Assembly: GCA_000934455.1 (NCBI GenBank)
Contig: KN885523.1
Span: forward strand, 76,920 to 104,739
Reading direction: 5' to 3'
Length of the DNA: 27,820 nucleotides
Origin: Apostichopus parvimensis
Lineage: Eukaryota; Echinodermata; Holothuroidea; Aspidochirotida; Stichopodidae
The notes under the pieces: generated by a model
The model's input: the letters and a program-made list of their open reading frames with translations, nothing else
The model's database searches: none
Told to the model about the DNA's origin: nothing
Part shown: one piece after another, positions 12,001 through 19,551 of the stretch
Numbering within the stretch: position 1 is the first letter of the stretch
Layout of the letters: every line of letters starts with the position of its first letter
Made by a program: the position numbers and the translations under genes

Positions 12001-15000
12001 TCAACCATAATGATTGAATTGATATCAATTAACAACATCCTCTCAATCCCCTCCCCCCCCCCACCATTTGAAAGAAGCTCTCCAATTCCATTTCAATAGG
12101 TACAGTATTAGTGTAGTTTGTTCATCACGAGCAACTAAATCCAGTAACTAATAGTGACGCTTGGTTTGCTTTTCCTTTGAATTATACCATAAACTGAAGC
12201 AAATTACAAATTTAAAGAAACTTTATTGGCAGTGTATACATATGGCAATGTGGAGGACAGGAAAAGGCAACAGATCAATTGTAGGACAAAGTTAGAGGGG
12301 AAAAAAATGATCAGCCAATAACAACAGACACTGGAGTTCAACACTTCAAACTTTTCAAAGGCATTTGCTTTTAAGAAAACTGCCACTTGCTATGGTGAGC
12401 AAGTTGGCAGTACTGACAAAGGTTTGGCAGGGTCTGAAAACAAAACCCAGTGGAAGGTGTCCAGTTTGATTGTACTGCCTAGCAGGGGCTAAACCAAATG
12501 TTTTATTTCATGGAGACCCAATTCAAATTGACAAGTAGCAGTTTGCGTTATTATCACAAAGTCCAGTCTTCACGTGTAATCTGTAACAATTACAGCATTG
12601 TGCACAATCGTGACTCAGCTGGCTTACAAAATAACAAATCTCCCGAAAATATGATAAGTCTCATGTAAATAACTGATGTGTGCTCTTAACATGATATATA
12701 TGCTTTCAACAGTGTTGTCTTTGAAACTTCTTTTCAAAGAGAGCTAAAGGAACTTATCAAAGTCCCAAGCTTGGCGTAACAATTTCACAATTTTTCTAAT
12801 AATCACACTGTAGTTTTTAAACCATTGTCCGGTTGAATTAGATTGACTTTATATGCTCATTTCTCAAGCAATAGCATCAACCAAAATGGGTTGTTCAATA
12901 CTCACTGAAGTAAATATGAATAGTGTGTCACAGCAGTATGTGACCAAGAAATAAGGAACAAGTAGTTGAATTAAATGGTATGATAGATCTTCAACTGGCT
13001 AGATATCTACTGAGTAAAGTGAGTGTGTCAGGGGAATGTAAGTTTGAGAGAACCGTGCTAAGCACGGCTCCTACATGTTGAATCACACTGACTACAATTG
13101 GTGAAAGTTACATCTTATATCTAGGCTCTGACAATGGATTACAGAGGATGGGACAGGAAGTTACTCTGTCCACATATTTACCTTTCTAATAAACAGAGGT
13201 TAAGCTATAAATTAAGTAATGACCACACTATGACATCATTGGCAATTACATCATACCAAAGGTTACTTTATTGGAGAGATCTGATATTAGATGCACAGAC
13301 AGATGTAGGGCTTCTGTTGTAGATATTTACTATAGAGATCAAAGTGTAGGTGGTCTACTGGGACTTACAGGTTGGGAATGTTTGTTATTATGTTTATTGT
13401 TGGCTTGTAAGTTGAAACTATTAGTAATCATTCTGGGAAGTGTGATGTAGGAGGACTTCTTGTCTATGCTCCTAGCTAAAAGAACCTAGGGGAAGGGGAA
13501 GATAAAGGTAACATGCTCTCTGTTATAGATGCATGAGCATGCTTGAAATAGCTTTTGCCTTCTCTTCAGGGAACAAATTTGATGATATCAACCACACATA
13601 ATTTTGTATCAAGTTAAAGTATGCAAATGTATATAGTATCTATAGATTCATTTCTATTTATTGCAATGTCAGATCAACAGAGATGTTAACTTGACGAGAA
13701 GTTACTCCTAATCTGAAGCCTGCTATAACTGAAACCTCCAAAATATGGTTTGGGTATATTTGAACTTCTGTGTGCTCCAGTCTACCTTAAACAGTTATTT
13801 AAATTGGCAACACATTTAGCACTGTATTCCAAATATTATGACCCATTTCAGAATTCAGATCAAGCTCTCTTTCTCTTTATAACAATTTACCAGTTGCTGT
13901 GACATGCATGATTATCTCTTAGGAACATTCTTTTGCTACCTAAAAATTCTCTAAGACTAATAGGTGAAATGGTACATTCCCCATCATTTGCTGTTATGCT
14001 TAATGAGTTAAGTGAGTGTGAGAGATGTGTCCTAATCAAATCTAATAACTGTAAGATCGTTGTAATACTTTTACGCAATGTTAAGGTTAACTTTGCACTA
14101 TTGCACTGTCAGGACAGAATGAATTTTCACTGTCTAATCAAAGATCACAATTTAACATAAAAGATATAAATATTTCACACACAATTAGATTCCTTCTTCA
14201 AAGCTTTTTAATCTAACACCTGCTCTTAGTCAAATACAATACTACAAAAGGTCAACAAGGAATTTCAGGAGGAAACCGAAACAAGGTCAACCGATGTCTA
14301 CAAGATCTTTGAAGGAAACACAAAATATGTTCAGATAGGAGACTAACCATCTAGTCTTTGGCATAGAGAACCGGTATATCGATCCGAACACTGGCACCAT
14401 ATTCTTGCGTTAGCACCCTGAAAGCAGACCCCACCGTTCAAACATGGAAGTTCTCCACAGTCAGTTGGACCTGAGGAAGAAAATATCGATTGATTACTTA
14501 GTATTGCAAAACTGAAGTCAAACATAATCAAATTTGATGTCCTATTCTATTGATTCTGCTACAAGAAAATTACAGGTTCACGACAAACCCACAATCATTA
14601 CTACTAGTACAGGTACTACAGGCAAACTGTAAACCCACCAACATAACTACTAGTACAGGTAGACTGTACACCCACCAACATTACTACTAGTACAGGTAGA
14701 CTGTAAACACACTAACATTACTACTAGTACAGGTACATTTTAGAGCCACAAAACATCCATATATATGAACAACAAAAGAAATGTGAAAAATACAAGATTG
14801 AAGCAAAGGTTATTTTTGTTTCTATCACTGATACATTCAACATTTTCCATTCACAATTGGGGAAGCCATTTTCAGTTTATCTTATTGTAACTAGTGATGT
14901 GGTAATTGTAGATTGTGGCTAGGCTACTGAATATAAAGAGCTGTTGTTCACTGTTATGGCATGGGAACCCACCTGGTTATACCACATTACCATGACATGC

Positions 15001-18000
15001 CCAGGATAAATGGAGCAGCAAACTCAACCATAATGATTGAATTGATATCAATTAACAACATCCTCTCAATCCCCTCCCCCCCCCCACCATTTGAAAGAAG
15101 CTCTCCAATTCCATTTCAATAGGTACAGTATTAGTGTAGTTTGTTCATCACGAGCAACTAAATCCAGTAACTAATAGTGACGCTTGGTTTGCTTTTCCTT
15201 TGAATTATACCATAAACTGAAGCAAATTACAAATTTAAAGAAACTTTATTGGCAGTGTATACATATGGCAATGTGGAGGACAGGAAAAGGCAACAGATCA
15301 ATTGTAGGACAAAGTTAGAGGGGAAAAAAATGATCAGCCAATAACAACAGACACTGGAGTTCAACACTTCAAACTTTTCAAAGGCATTTGCTTTTAAGAA
15401 AACTGCCACTTGCTATGGTGAGCAAGTTGGCAGTACTGACAAAGGTTTGGCAGGGTCTGAAAACAAAACCCAGTGGAAGGTGTCCAGTTTGATTGTACTG
15501 CCTAGCAGGGGCTAAACCAAATGTTTTATTTCATGGAGACCCAATTCAAATTGACAAGTAGCAGTTTGCGTTATTATCACAAAGTCCAGTCTTCACGTGT
15601 AATCTGTAACAATTACAGCATTGTGCACAATCGTGACTCAGCTGGCTTACAAAATAACAAATCTCCCGAAAATATGATAAGTCTCATGTAAATAACTGAT
15701 GTGTGCTCTTAACATGATATATATGCTTTCAACAGTGTTGTCTTTGAAACTTCTTTTCAAAGAGAGCTAAAGGAACTTATCAAAGTCCCAAGCTTGGCGT
15801 AACAATTTCACAATTTTTCTAATAATCACACTGTAGTTTTTAAACCATTGTCCGGTTGAATTAGATTGACTTTATATGCTCATTTCTCAAGCAATAGCAT
15901 CAACCAAAATGGGTTGTTCAATACTCACTGAAGTAAATATGAATAGTGTGTCACAGCAGTATGTGACCAAGAAATAAGGAACAAGTAGTTGAATTAAATG
16001 GTATGATAGATCTTCAACTGGCTAGATATCTACTGAGTAAAGTGAGTGTGTCAGGGGAATGTAAGTTTGAGAGAACCGTGCTAAGCACGGCTCCTACATG
16101 TTGAATCACACTGACTACAATTGGTGAAAGTTACATCTTATATCTAGGCTCTGACAATGGATTACAGAGGATGGGACAGGAAGTTACTCTGTCCACATAT
16201 TTACCTTTCTAATAAACAGAGGTTAAGCTATAAATTAAGTAATGACCACACTATGACATCATTGGCAATTACATCATACCAAAGGTTACTTTATTGGAGA
16301 GATCTGATATTAGATGCACAGACAGATGTAGGGCTTCTGTTGTAGATATTTACTATAGAGATCAAAGTGTAGGTGGTCTACTGGGACTTACAGGTTGGGA
16401 ATGTTTGTTATTATGTTTATTGTTGGCTTGTAAGTTGAAACTATTAGTAATCATTCTGGGAAGTGTGATGTAGGAGGACTTCTTGTCTATGCTCCTAGCT
16501 AAAAGAACCTAGGGGAAGGGGAAGATAAAGGTAACATGCTCTCTGTTATAGATGCATGAGCATGCTTGAAATAGCTTTTGCCTTCTCTTCAGGGAACAAA
16601 TTTGATGATATCAACCACACATAATTTTGTATCAAGTTAAAGTATGCAAATGTATATAGTATCTATAGATTCATTTCTATTTATTGCAATGTCAGATCAA
16701 CAGAGATGTTAACTTGACGAGAAGTTACTCCTAATCTGAAGCCTGCTATAACTGAAACCTCCAAAATATGGTTTGGGTATATTTGAACTTCTGTGTGCTC
16801 CAGTCTACCTTAAACAGTTATTTAAATTGGCAACACATTTAGCACTGTATTCCAAATATTATGACCCATTTCAGAATTCAGATCAAGCTCTCTTTCTCTT
16901 TATAACAATTTACCAGTTGCTGTGACATGCATGATTATCTCTTAGGAACATTCTTTTGCTACCTAAAAATTCTCTAAGACTAATAGGTGAAATGGTACAT
17001 TCCCCATCATTTGCTGTTATGCTTAATGAGTTAAGTGAGTGTGAGAGATGTGTCCTAATCAAATCTAATAACTGTAAGATCGTTGTAATACTTTTACGCA
17101 ATGTTAAGGTTAACTTTGCACTATTGCACTGTCAGGACAGAATGAATTTTCACTGTCTAATCAAAGATCACAATTTAACATAAAAGATATAAATATTTCA
17201 CACACAATTAGATTCCTTCTTCAAAGCTTTTTAATCTAACACCTGCTCTTAGACAAGTCTATTGCATCCAGGTTATACACTTAGCACTAGAGATGAGAAG
17301 TTCATGTTGTATGTGAAATGTTAAATATAAAAATAGACCAGTTTACTCACCAAGGTAGTTTTCACAGAATGTTCCATTGTAAAAATCTGTACAGACGCAC
17401 AAAAACTCTGAAGGGTCTTGACTGTTGATAAGGCAAGTTCCTCCATTTTGGCAAGGCTCATTTTCACAAACTGTAAGATACATACAGAGACTACAGTGAG
17501 GATTATGACACAACTAACAAAGCGTGAAAGCAGAAGGTACAAAAGATGATAAAGTGAAAGAAAATTTTCTGTTCATGCTGTTTTATTTAATCATTCTCTT
17601 TATGCAAAACTTGGAGCAGTTCAGATACACAGAATCTAACCCTTTTTATAAATATTTGGGAAAGAGGATGTTCCTATAAACGAAAAACTTTGCGCAAACC
17701 TAGGACTTTACGTTATCATTTCTTAGCCTGTCCTATGCTCAAAAAGATGATCGAGTTAGGATGGGCCTATTCTGTACATAGGCTATATATTTATGTGCCG
17801 GTAGCATTTGATTCGTTCTTAAAATCTGGTCGCTGTTACTATTTAATTGGAACTAACATATATCAATGGCATTGCATATTCAATTGGTCTAAGTTAGGAA
17901 TAACCTACAACTTCCAAGTGAAAATGGCCTAAGCTTAGGGGGTCTACAGTAGTGTAGGTCTTGCCTAGGCCTAGTTAGCCTAATTTGTAACGTTTAGTCC

Positions 18001-19548
18001 TGTGCGAAATAGGATTTGTAACAGGCGGTAATCTTACTCTAGTCTTAGACTCTTAGCCAAGCTAGCCTCCAAGTTCAACTGAAACACATACATTTGTAAA
18101 ATAACTCTGGTCTACAGCAGTAACCATTGACAGAAGACGCGCATATGGTATTAATTATATTTTAGGTATGCATTGGTTAGGCTAGGCCCTTGGTTTAGTT
18201 TAGAATAATAGTACTTCATAAAGTTTTAACTGTCGTCTGCTGTACAGGGCTTTCTTCAATCACTAAGACATTGGACGCCATTTTGTACTTTAATCATTAC
18301 ACGTAAATGTTTAACATTGACTAGCTACTACAGGATGCACAATAGACAGATGTTTTTCACTTTTTTACAAAGAGAAATAGCATGCAACCATGATGCTCTT
18401 CATAAAAATTTGGATTGAGGAACTTTTTGGAAGTGTTGTATCGAGTCACCCTTGCATCGTTCGAGTCCAGTCCGTAGAAATTGAAGTAGGTTCTATATGG
18501 TCCAGTCAGACTTACGTTTCAAGACAAGTCAACTTATTAGTTAAGTCAAGTAAAACAATCAGATCAAGTGATCATTCGGTCCTTCGCTTGACTGAGTCAA
18601 GTGACGATTCAGTCCAAGTCATTTCAGTGCTGACTGGAGCTACGTCAATTTATTTCTATTGCTTGAGTTATGTCAGGTCGGAAGGAAACTACGATCCTAT
18701 TACGAGTTTGTTTGTGGGTACGGAAGTTCATGGGTGGTTTGTGGGTAGTTTCATAAAGTATGAACAGGTTCCATCATTCCATGCATTATGCATCGAAATT
18801 TTACGCAGACATATGCGCCTGAGCAACTAGACTTGTGGACAGGCCCATAGCCAGGAGTTCTGAGTTCGTTATGCACCAACAGGTTAAGGAGGGGGCACCG
18901 GGGATCACAATACTTTTTTCCTGTAACTTGTTTTTGTACACAGTACGGGGCACATATGGTGGAAAGTAGAATAGTTTTATACAGAGAGCTCGTCCGAAAC
19001 CCCTTTTCCAACCCCTACCATGTGCCCAGGCCTGGCTACGGGTCTGATTGTGGAGTGGATTTATTGAACGTCAATGAGGAATTCAGCGTACAGGGAAAGT
19101 TGGGAAATGCACTGCGTATATGTCATCCATTTAATTGTCAAACTCGGGTAGACATTGGTGGTGAATGATGACTGTATATGTTTTACAGAGAAAAAAGGGT
19201 GCACTGTGTAGTTGACGGAGTATGCGCTGTGTTCATTAATGCGGTTGTGAATCCATGCATGGTTCCCTCTTATTAGGTCATCATTATGATGCGTATTAAC
19301 GTGGGTGGATTCTCACGTGACAAAAAAAAAGTTTAAGAGGTTATCAAAGTTCTGACCTCTTTGTGTAGATCCAAGACTCAAGTTGACATTCCAAAAGCAA
19401 GGACGTAAATCGGTCAACAATCCAAGGACTTAAACTGTACCAATAGTAGAAATACAACTAACCGTAAGCTATTTGGCCTTGGCAGTTCAACGCAACCATA
19501 GAAATCAATAGGCAAGTTACTGGCAGAATTGTACGAACGATCTTCATG
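1..19548 (-). CDS. Multi-exon EGF-repeat protein gene, 5' part (fibropellin/Notch-like)
   Basis: Gene model joined from 16 minus-strand coding exons, listed separately. It starts with ATG at 19547-19545 and runs off the window at base 1, so the stop codon and C-terminal domains are missing. The protein has a signal peptide followed by 15 six-cysteine EGF-like modules, about 638 residues in the window. All introns are phase 1, which is typical of shuffled EGF exons. Several modules carry the O-fucose consensus C2-x4-S/T-C3 (first, fifth, tenth and fifteenth) or the O-glucose consensus C-x-S-x-P-C (fourth, fifth, tenth, eleventh), as in Notch-type EGF arrays. I see no clear calcium-binding EGF signature. 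Role by family: extracellular adhesion, matrix or signalling protein. The exact orthologue cannot be named without the C-terminus. Confidence 0.85.
100..1027 (-). other. Intron after EGF repeat 14
   Basis: Phase-1 intron. It holds short C-rich and A-rich tracts (near 580-592 and 760-775) and a long A/T run at its acceptor end. I see no EGF remnant, RNA gene or inverted repeat in it. Confidence 0.7.
1028..1174 (-). CDS. Exon 15: EGF-like repeat 14 with proline-rich linker
   Basis: Forty-nine codons, phase 1-1, acceptor ending TCGACAG and donor GTAATT. Pattern CDSC-KNGGLC-(x8)-CDC-VNGYSGIDC. The first loop is short (two residues). After the last cysteine come about 17 residues rich in Pro, Thr and Asp (VPPTDDPITPQMPG), a spacer not seen in the other exons. 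Residues about 557-605. Confidence 0.88.
1175..2009 (-). other. Intron between EGF repeats 13 and 14
   Basis: Phase-1 intron with a G-rich tract near 1832-1853. Nothing else recognisable is seen. Confidence 0.7.
2010..2117 (-). CDS. Exon 14: EGF-like repeat 13
   Basis: Thirty-six codons, phase 1-1. The acceptor ends TGTGTAG after a T run, and the donor is GTGAGT. Pattern CSMNPC-QNNGEC-(x9)-CNC-PEGFTGSIC, standard EGF. It is the shortest complete EGF exon in the window. Residues about 521-556. Confidence 0.9.
2118..3734 (-). other. Intron between EGF repeats 12 and 13
   Basis: Phase-1 intron. Its donor-proximal quarter is occupied by the MITE at 3323-3691. It also has T-rich tracts (2411-2426, 2438-2450) and a weak, degenerate inverted pair around CGTAAGT near 2300 and ACTTACG near 2463 that I could not turn into a defined element. 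Confidence 0.7.
3323..3691. mobile_element. hAT-like non-autonomous element (MITE), 369 bp
   Basis: The ends are perfect 11-bp inverted repeats, CATAGGCGTAG and CTACGCCTATG. They are flanked by near-identical 8-bp direct repeats, gatacttg (3315-3322) and gatacttt (3692-3699). An 8-bp target duplication with CA/TG ends fits the hAT superfamily; the length and lack of a transposase fit a MITE. Inside are a 24-bp perfect palindrome (3647-3670, centred on CTGCAG) and a 16-bp palindrome (3408-3423, CATTAACATGTTAATG). It sits in an intron, ending 44 bases from the exon 13 border. The family name is inference. Confidence 0.65.
3735..3863 (-). CDS. Exon 13: divergent EGF-like repeat 12
   Basis: Forty-three codons, phase 1-1, acceptor ending TCTACAG and donor GTAAGT. 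Six cysteines with spacing 6,6,8,1,12. The C-E-C pair is present, but the last loop (EPNWSRSDEDAT) is long and acidic and lacks the GF/Y-x-G motif. It is the most divergent module in the array and could have lost the typical EGF C-terminal loop. Its donor lies 44 bases from the end of a MITE inserted in the next intron. Residues about 478-520. Confidence 0.82.
3893..3913. repeat. AGATC pentanucleotide microsatellite
   Basis: Four perfect AGATC units plus one base. Confidence 0.9.
4235..4304 (+). repeat. Degenerate tRNA-derived sequence (SINE head?)
   Basis: Reads GGGCTGGATAACTCAGTTAG, an A-box-like start, and about 30 bases later ACGTTCAAACT, a B-box-like block (about 4286-4296). The spacing fits a tRNA-derived SINE head. 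The stems are badly degraded, so it is not a working tRNA. It lies antisense to the EGF gene. Confidence 0.45.
4493..4612 (-). CDS. Exon 12: EGF-like repeat 11
   Basis: Forty codons, phase 1-1, acceptor ending GAAACAG and donor GTTAGT. Pattern CSSNPC-LNGGIC-(x10)-CNC-PVGYTGDIC. The C-x-S-x-P-C O-glucose consensus is present. The acceptor lacks a strong pyrimidine tract directly before the AG. Residues about 438-477. Confidence 0.88.
4679..4775 (-). repeat. 17-bp direct repeats around a 64-bp insert with hammerhead-like core
   Basis: The word TGATATTTAGGCTTGTG occurs at 4679-4695 and 4759-4775, like a target-site duplication around about 63 bases. On the minus strand the insert contains CTGAAGA (4743-4737), matching the hammerhead CUGANGA box. 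A GATCC-TGCTA-GGATC hairpin (4735-4721) follows, then AAAT where an active hammerhead has GAAA. This resembles conserved tails of retroelements that carry hammerhead motifs (for example Penelope-like elements). It is probably an inactive relic; family assignment is inference. Confidence 0.4.
4981..5064. repeat. Degenerate TTCACATCA-type tandem repeat
   Basis: Repeated, imperfect occurrences of ATTCACATCA and TCACATCA. It appears to be a decayed minisatellite. Confidence 0.5.
5383..5514 (-). CDS. Exon 11: EGF-like repeat 10
   Basis: Forty-four codons, phase 1-1, acceptor ending CACCAG and donor GTAAGA. Pattern CSSFPC-QNNATC-(x14)-CEC-RGIYRGLIC. The loop between cysteines 3 and 4 is long, and the last loop has RGIYRG in place of the usual PxGFxG. 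O-glucose and O-fucose consensus sites are both present. The acceptor is preceded by two copies of a 30-bp repeat that form its upstream tract. Residues about 394-437. Confidence 0.88.
5515..6250 (-). other. Intron between EGF repeats 9 and 10
   Basis: Phase-1 intron. The 30-bp tandem repeat lies at its 3' end; apart from that it is AT-rich with no recognisable element. Confidence 0.7.
5531..5590. repeat. Two 30-bp tandem units beside the exon 11 acceptor
   Basis: The two units (5531-5560, 5561-5590) match at 28 of 30 positions and begin GGGTAGTAAGATAAATA. On the gene strand they give pyrimidine-rich blocks (CCCCCC) 15-75 bases before the acceptor. They therefore duplicate the likely branch-point and pyrimidine region. 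Confidence 0.9.
6251..6364 (-). CDS. Exon 10: EGF-like repeat 9
   Basis: Thirty-eight codons, phase 1-1, acceptor ending TCTACAG. Pattern CSPNPC-LNGGLC-(x8)-CQC-PIGFVGTRC, standard EGF spacing. The donor is GTTGGT, a less common sequence that departs from the GTRAGT consensus. Residues about 356-393. Confidence 0.88.
6365..7641 (-). other. Intron between EGF repeats 8 and 9
   Basis: Phase-1 intron. It contains the decayed EGF exon at 7127-7247; the rest shows no recognisable element. Confidence 0.7.
7127..7247 (-). pseudogene. Decayed EGF exon related to exon 9
   Basis: On the minus strand this stretch shares ordered blocks with exon 9 (7642-7770): TGTTCTT, then ATAACTGCATC (exon 9: ATAGCTGGATC), then ATACACACTGTGAATGT (exon 9: ATACACACTGTGACTGT, encoding the C-x-C core), and finally CGACAGGTAAC against CTACAGGTATA at the donor. 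An in-frame TAA (7160-7162) follows the C-x-C pair, indels change the length, and the final cysteine loop is lost. It therefore looks like a dead duplicate cassette that is no longer usable as coding sequence. The upstream limit is approximate. Confidence 0.55.
7642..7770 (-). CDS. Exon 9: EGF-like repeat 8
   Basis: Forty-three codons, phase 1-1, acceptor ending ATTTCAG. Pattern CSNSPC-QNSGEC-(x14)-CDC-QPGYIGIFC. The donor is GTATAT, opening into a short TA dinucleotide run, which is weaker than most donors in this gene. A decayed relative of this exon appears to lie about 400 bases further along the gene (7127-7247). Residues about 313-355. Confidence 0.88.
7771..8175 (-). other. Intron between EGF repeats 7 and 8
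   Basis: AT-rich phase-1 intron with a T run near 7937-7946. No element seen. Confidence 0.7.
8176..8304 (-). CDS. Exon 8: EGF-like repeat 7
   Basis: Forty-three codons, phase 1-1, acceptor ending CTGACAG and donor GTAAAT. Pattern CDEQPC-SNGNC-(x11)-CNC-FDGYTGDDC. The split first codon is completed by the T left at the end of exon 7, giving Leu. The intron separating it from exon 7 is only 194 bases. Residues about 270-312. Confidence 0.88.
8499..8615 (-). CDS. Exon 7: EGF-like repeat 6, shortened first loop
   Basis: Thirty-nine codons, phase 1-1, acceptor ending GTTGCAG and donor GTAAGT. Pattern DCSC-ENDGKC-(x13, glycine-rich)-CVC-PLGYSGSRC. The gap between the first and second cysteines is one residue instead of the usual four or so, and the loop between cysteines 3 and 4 is long and glycine-rich. 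Six cysteines remain, so an EGF fold is still likely. Residues about 231-269. Confidence 0.87.
8616..9486 (-). other. Intron between EGF repeats 5 and 6
   Basis: Phase-1 intron carrying the tRNA-like sequence at 9068-9140. Nothing else is recognised. Confidence 0.7.
9068..9140 (+). repeat. tRNA-derived sequence, Thr(TGT)-like, probably a SINE head or tRNA relic
   Basis: A 73-base tRNA-sized stretch. GGCTTGA at the 5' end can pair with TCGAGCC at the 3' end (9134-9140). GCTCAGTCGATAG matches the D arm/A box, CTTGTAA could be a TGT anticodon loop, and CTTGTTCAAAGC resembles a T arm/B box. The D stem and anticodon stem are mismatched, so it is unlikely to be a functional tRNA. It runs antisense to the EGF gene. 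Confidence 0.55.
9487..9612 (-). CDS. Exon 6: EGF-like repeat 5
   Basis: Forty-two codons, phase 1-1, acceptor ending CATGCAG and donor GTAAGA. Pattern CASLPC-ENGGTC-(x11)-CAC-PTGFYGDHC. It carries both the O-glucose (C-x-S-x-P-C) and O-fucose (CENGGTC) consensus sites, like many Notch EGF repeats. Residues about 189-230. Confidence 0.9.
9613..9947 (-). other. Intron between EGF repeats 4 and 5
   Basis: Phase-1 intron with a short TG microsatellite near 9755-9768 and a T run near 9914-9923. Nothing else seen. Confidence 0.7.
9948..10061 (-). CDS. Exon 5: EGF-like repeat 4
   Basis: Thirty-eight codons, phase 1-1, acceptor ending TTTCAG and donor GTAAGG. Pattern CDSTPC-QNGGLC-(x8)-CSC-APGFAGATC, a textbook EGF repeat with spacing 4,5,8,1,8. 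The first segment fits the O-glucose consensus C-x-S-x-P-C. The cassette has no in-frame ATG in a long enough open stretch, so it is easily missed by an ORF scan. Residues about 151-188. Confidence 0.9.
10062..11324 (-). other. Intron between EGF repeats 3 and 4
   Basis: Phase-1 intron. The tandem duplication begins at 11205, inside its 5' part. No repeat, RNA gene or EGF relic recognised in 10062-11204. Confidence 0.7.
11325..11447 (-). CDS. Exon 4: EGF-like repeat 3 (duplicated copy A)
   Basis: Copy A of the duplicated cassette: 41 codons, phase 1-1, with the same splice borders and the same 41 residues as exon 3. The segments CLNGGVC and SDRYTGSLC carry the EGF core. Because the exon is phase-symmetric, the duplication adds one EGF module without breaking the frame. 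The exon starts 120 bases inside the left edge of its repeat unit. Residues about 110-150. Confidence 0.9.
11448..14347 (-). other. Intron between duplicated EGF repeats 2 and 3
   Basis: About 2.9 kb of phase-1 intron spanning the duplication junction at 14227/14228. I see no gene in it. The short open frames at 12204-12386, 13134-13322 and 13887-14160 recur unchanged in the other copy only because the DNA is duplicated. Confidence 0.7.
11578..11712. repeat. Minisatellite with CTACTAGTACAGG core, left copy
   Basis: The core CTACTAGTACAGG begins at 11578, 11624, 11661 and 11698, with spacing 46, 37 and 37. Between the cores lies an imperfect ACTGTAAACCCACCAACATTA. It is a four-unit degenerate intronic minisatellite. 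Confidence 0.85.
14348..14470 (-). CDS. Exon 3: EGF-like repeat 2 (duplicated copy B)
   Basis: Forty-one codons, phase 1-1, acceptor ending TTCCTCAG and donor GTTAGT. Pattern CGELPC-LNGGVC-(x10)-CQC-(x8)-C. The encoded protein is identical to the next exon (11325-11447), because the exon lies inside the right-hand unit of a 3,023-bp tandem duplication. It differs from copy A at 14400 and 14436, both silent changes (Ile and Asn codons). Whether both copies are used in one transcript cannot be seen here, but both keep intact splice sites and frame. Residues about 69-109. Confidence 0.88.
14471..17350 (-). other. Intron between EGF repeats 1 and 2
   Basis: Phase-1 intron consisting mainly of the second duplicated intron copy. 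The duplication ends at 17250. No further element seen. Confidence 0.7.
14601..14735. repeat. Minisatellite with CTACTAGTACAGG core, right copy
   Basis: Identical counterpart of the 11578-11712 minisatellite, shifted by 3,023 bases. Equal copy number in both units suggests that the large duplication is recent. Confidence 0.85.
17351..17470 (-). CDS. Exon 2: EGF-like repeat 1
   Basis: Forty codons, phase 1 on both sides, between an acceptor ending TTACAG and donor GTGAGT. Cysteine pattern CENEPC-QNGGTC-(x12)-CVC-(x8)-C is a standard EGF fold with spacing 4,5,12,1,8. The CQNGGTC segment fits the O-fucose site consensus. It lies just beyond the right end of the 3-kb tandem duplication and is not itself duplicated. 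Residues about 29-68. Confidence 0.9.
18455..18635. repeat. Degenerate AGTCAAGT / AGTCCAGT repeat
   Basis: Imperfect, clustered words such as AGTCCAGTC, AAGTCAAGT, GAGTCAAGTGA and CAGTCCAAGTC. Probably a decayed simple repeat. It explains much of the open frame on the plus strand here. Confidence 0.4.
18840..19046. mobile_element. hAT-like non-autonomous element (MITE), 207 bp
   Basis: Terminal inverted repeats CAGGCCCATAGCCAGG and CCTGGCTACGGGTCTG match at 14 of 16 positions. They are flanked by 8-bp direct repeats cttgtgga (18832-18839) and attgtgga (19047-19054) with one mismatch. CAG...CTG ends plus an 8-bp target duplication point to the hAT superfamily. No transposase is encoded. Confidence 0.65.
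19463..19548 (-). CDS. Exon 1: start codon and signal peptide
   Basis: ATG at 19547-19545 opens 28 codons plus one base. The start MKIVRTILPV is followed by a hydrophobic core (TCLLISMVAL) and then NCQGQIAY, a classic secretory signal peptide with likely cleavage near NCQG. The donor is GTTAGT just below 19463, leaving phase 1. Immediately upstream of the ATG the minus strand reads TTTTTGTTACAG then C, a good 3' splice acceptor. The exon therefore probably begins one base before the start codon, and the 5' untranslated leader lies in a separate upstream exon. Confidence 0.85.
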
Positions 19549-19551
19549 CTG

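Larger units (their letters stand above)
11205..14227. repeat. 3,023-bp tandem duplication, left unit
   Basis: This direct repeat unit is adjacent to a second copy at 14228-17250. It starts AGTCAAATACAATACTAC and ends CACCTGCTCTT. Matching landmarks across the unit are all offset by exactly 3,023, so there are no net indels. It carries one EGF exon (11325-11447), a 37-bp minisatellite (11578-11712), a C10 tract (12053-12062) and a small hairpin (13053-13067, CCGTGC-TAA-GCACGG). Confidence 0.95.
14228..17250. repeat. 3,023-bp tandem duplication, right unit
   Basis: Second copy of the unit. In the stretches I compared base by base, only two differences appear (14400 T against 11377 A; 14436 G against 11413 A), both in the EGF exon. 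At the three edges the sequence reads AGTCAA, AGTCAA and AGACAA, a 2-bp exact (AG) or 6-bp imperfect microhomology. That fits a recent microhomology-mediated or replication-based event, though an assembly duplication is not excluded. Confidence 0.95.
17471..19462 (-). other. First coding intron (signal peptide to EGF repeat 1)
   Basis: About 2 kb, phase 1. It contains the degenerate AGTCAAGT-type repeat (18455-18635), the hAT-like MITE (18840-19046) and several taggcct words near 17940-17985. A 146-codon open frame on the plus strand (18390-18830) overlaps the repeat and has no recognisable domain. Confidence 0.65.

Noticed and set aside
18390..18830. Plus-strand 146-codon ORF
   Set aside because: Longest ORF in the window, but it lies within a degenerate AGTCAAGT repeat in an intron, has no recognisable domain and no splice or context support.
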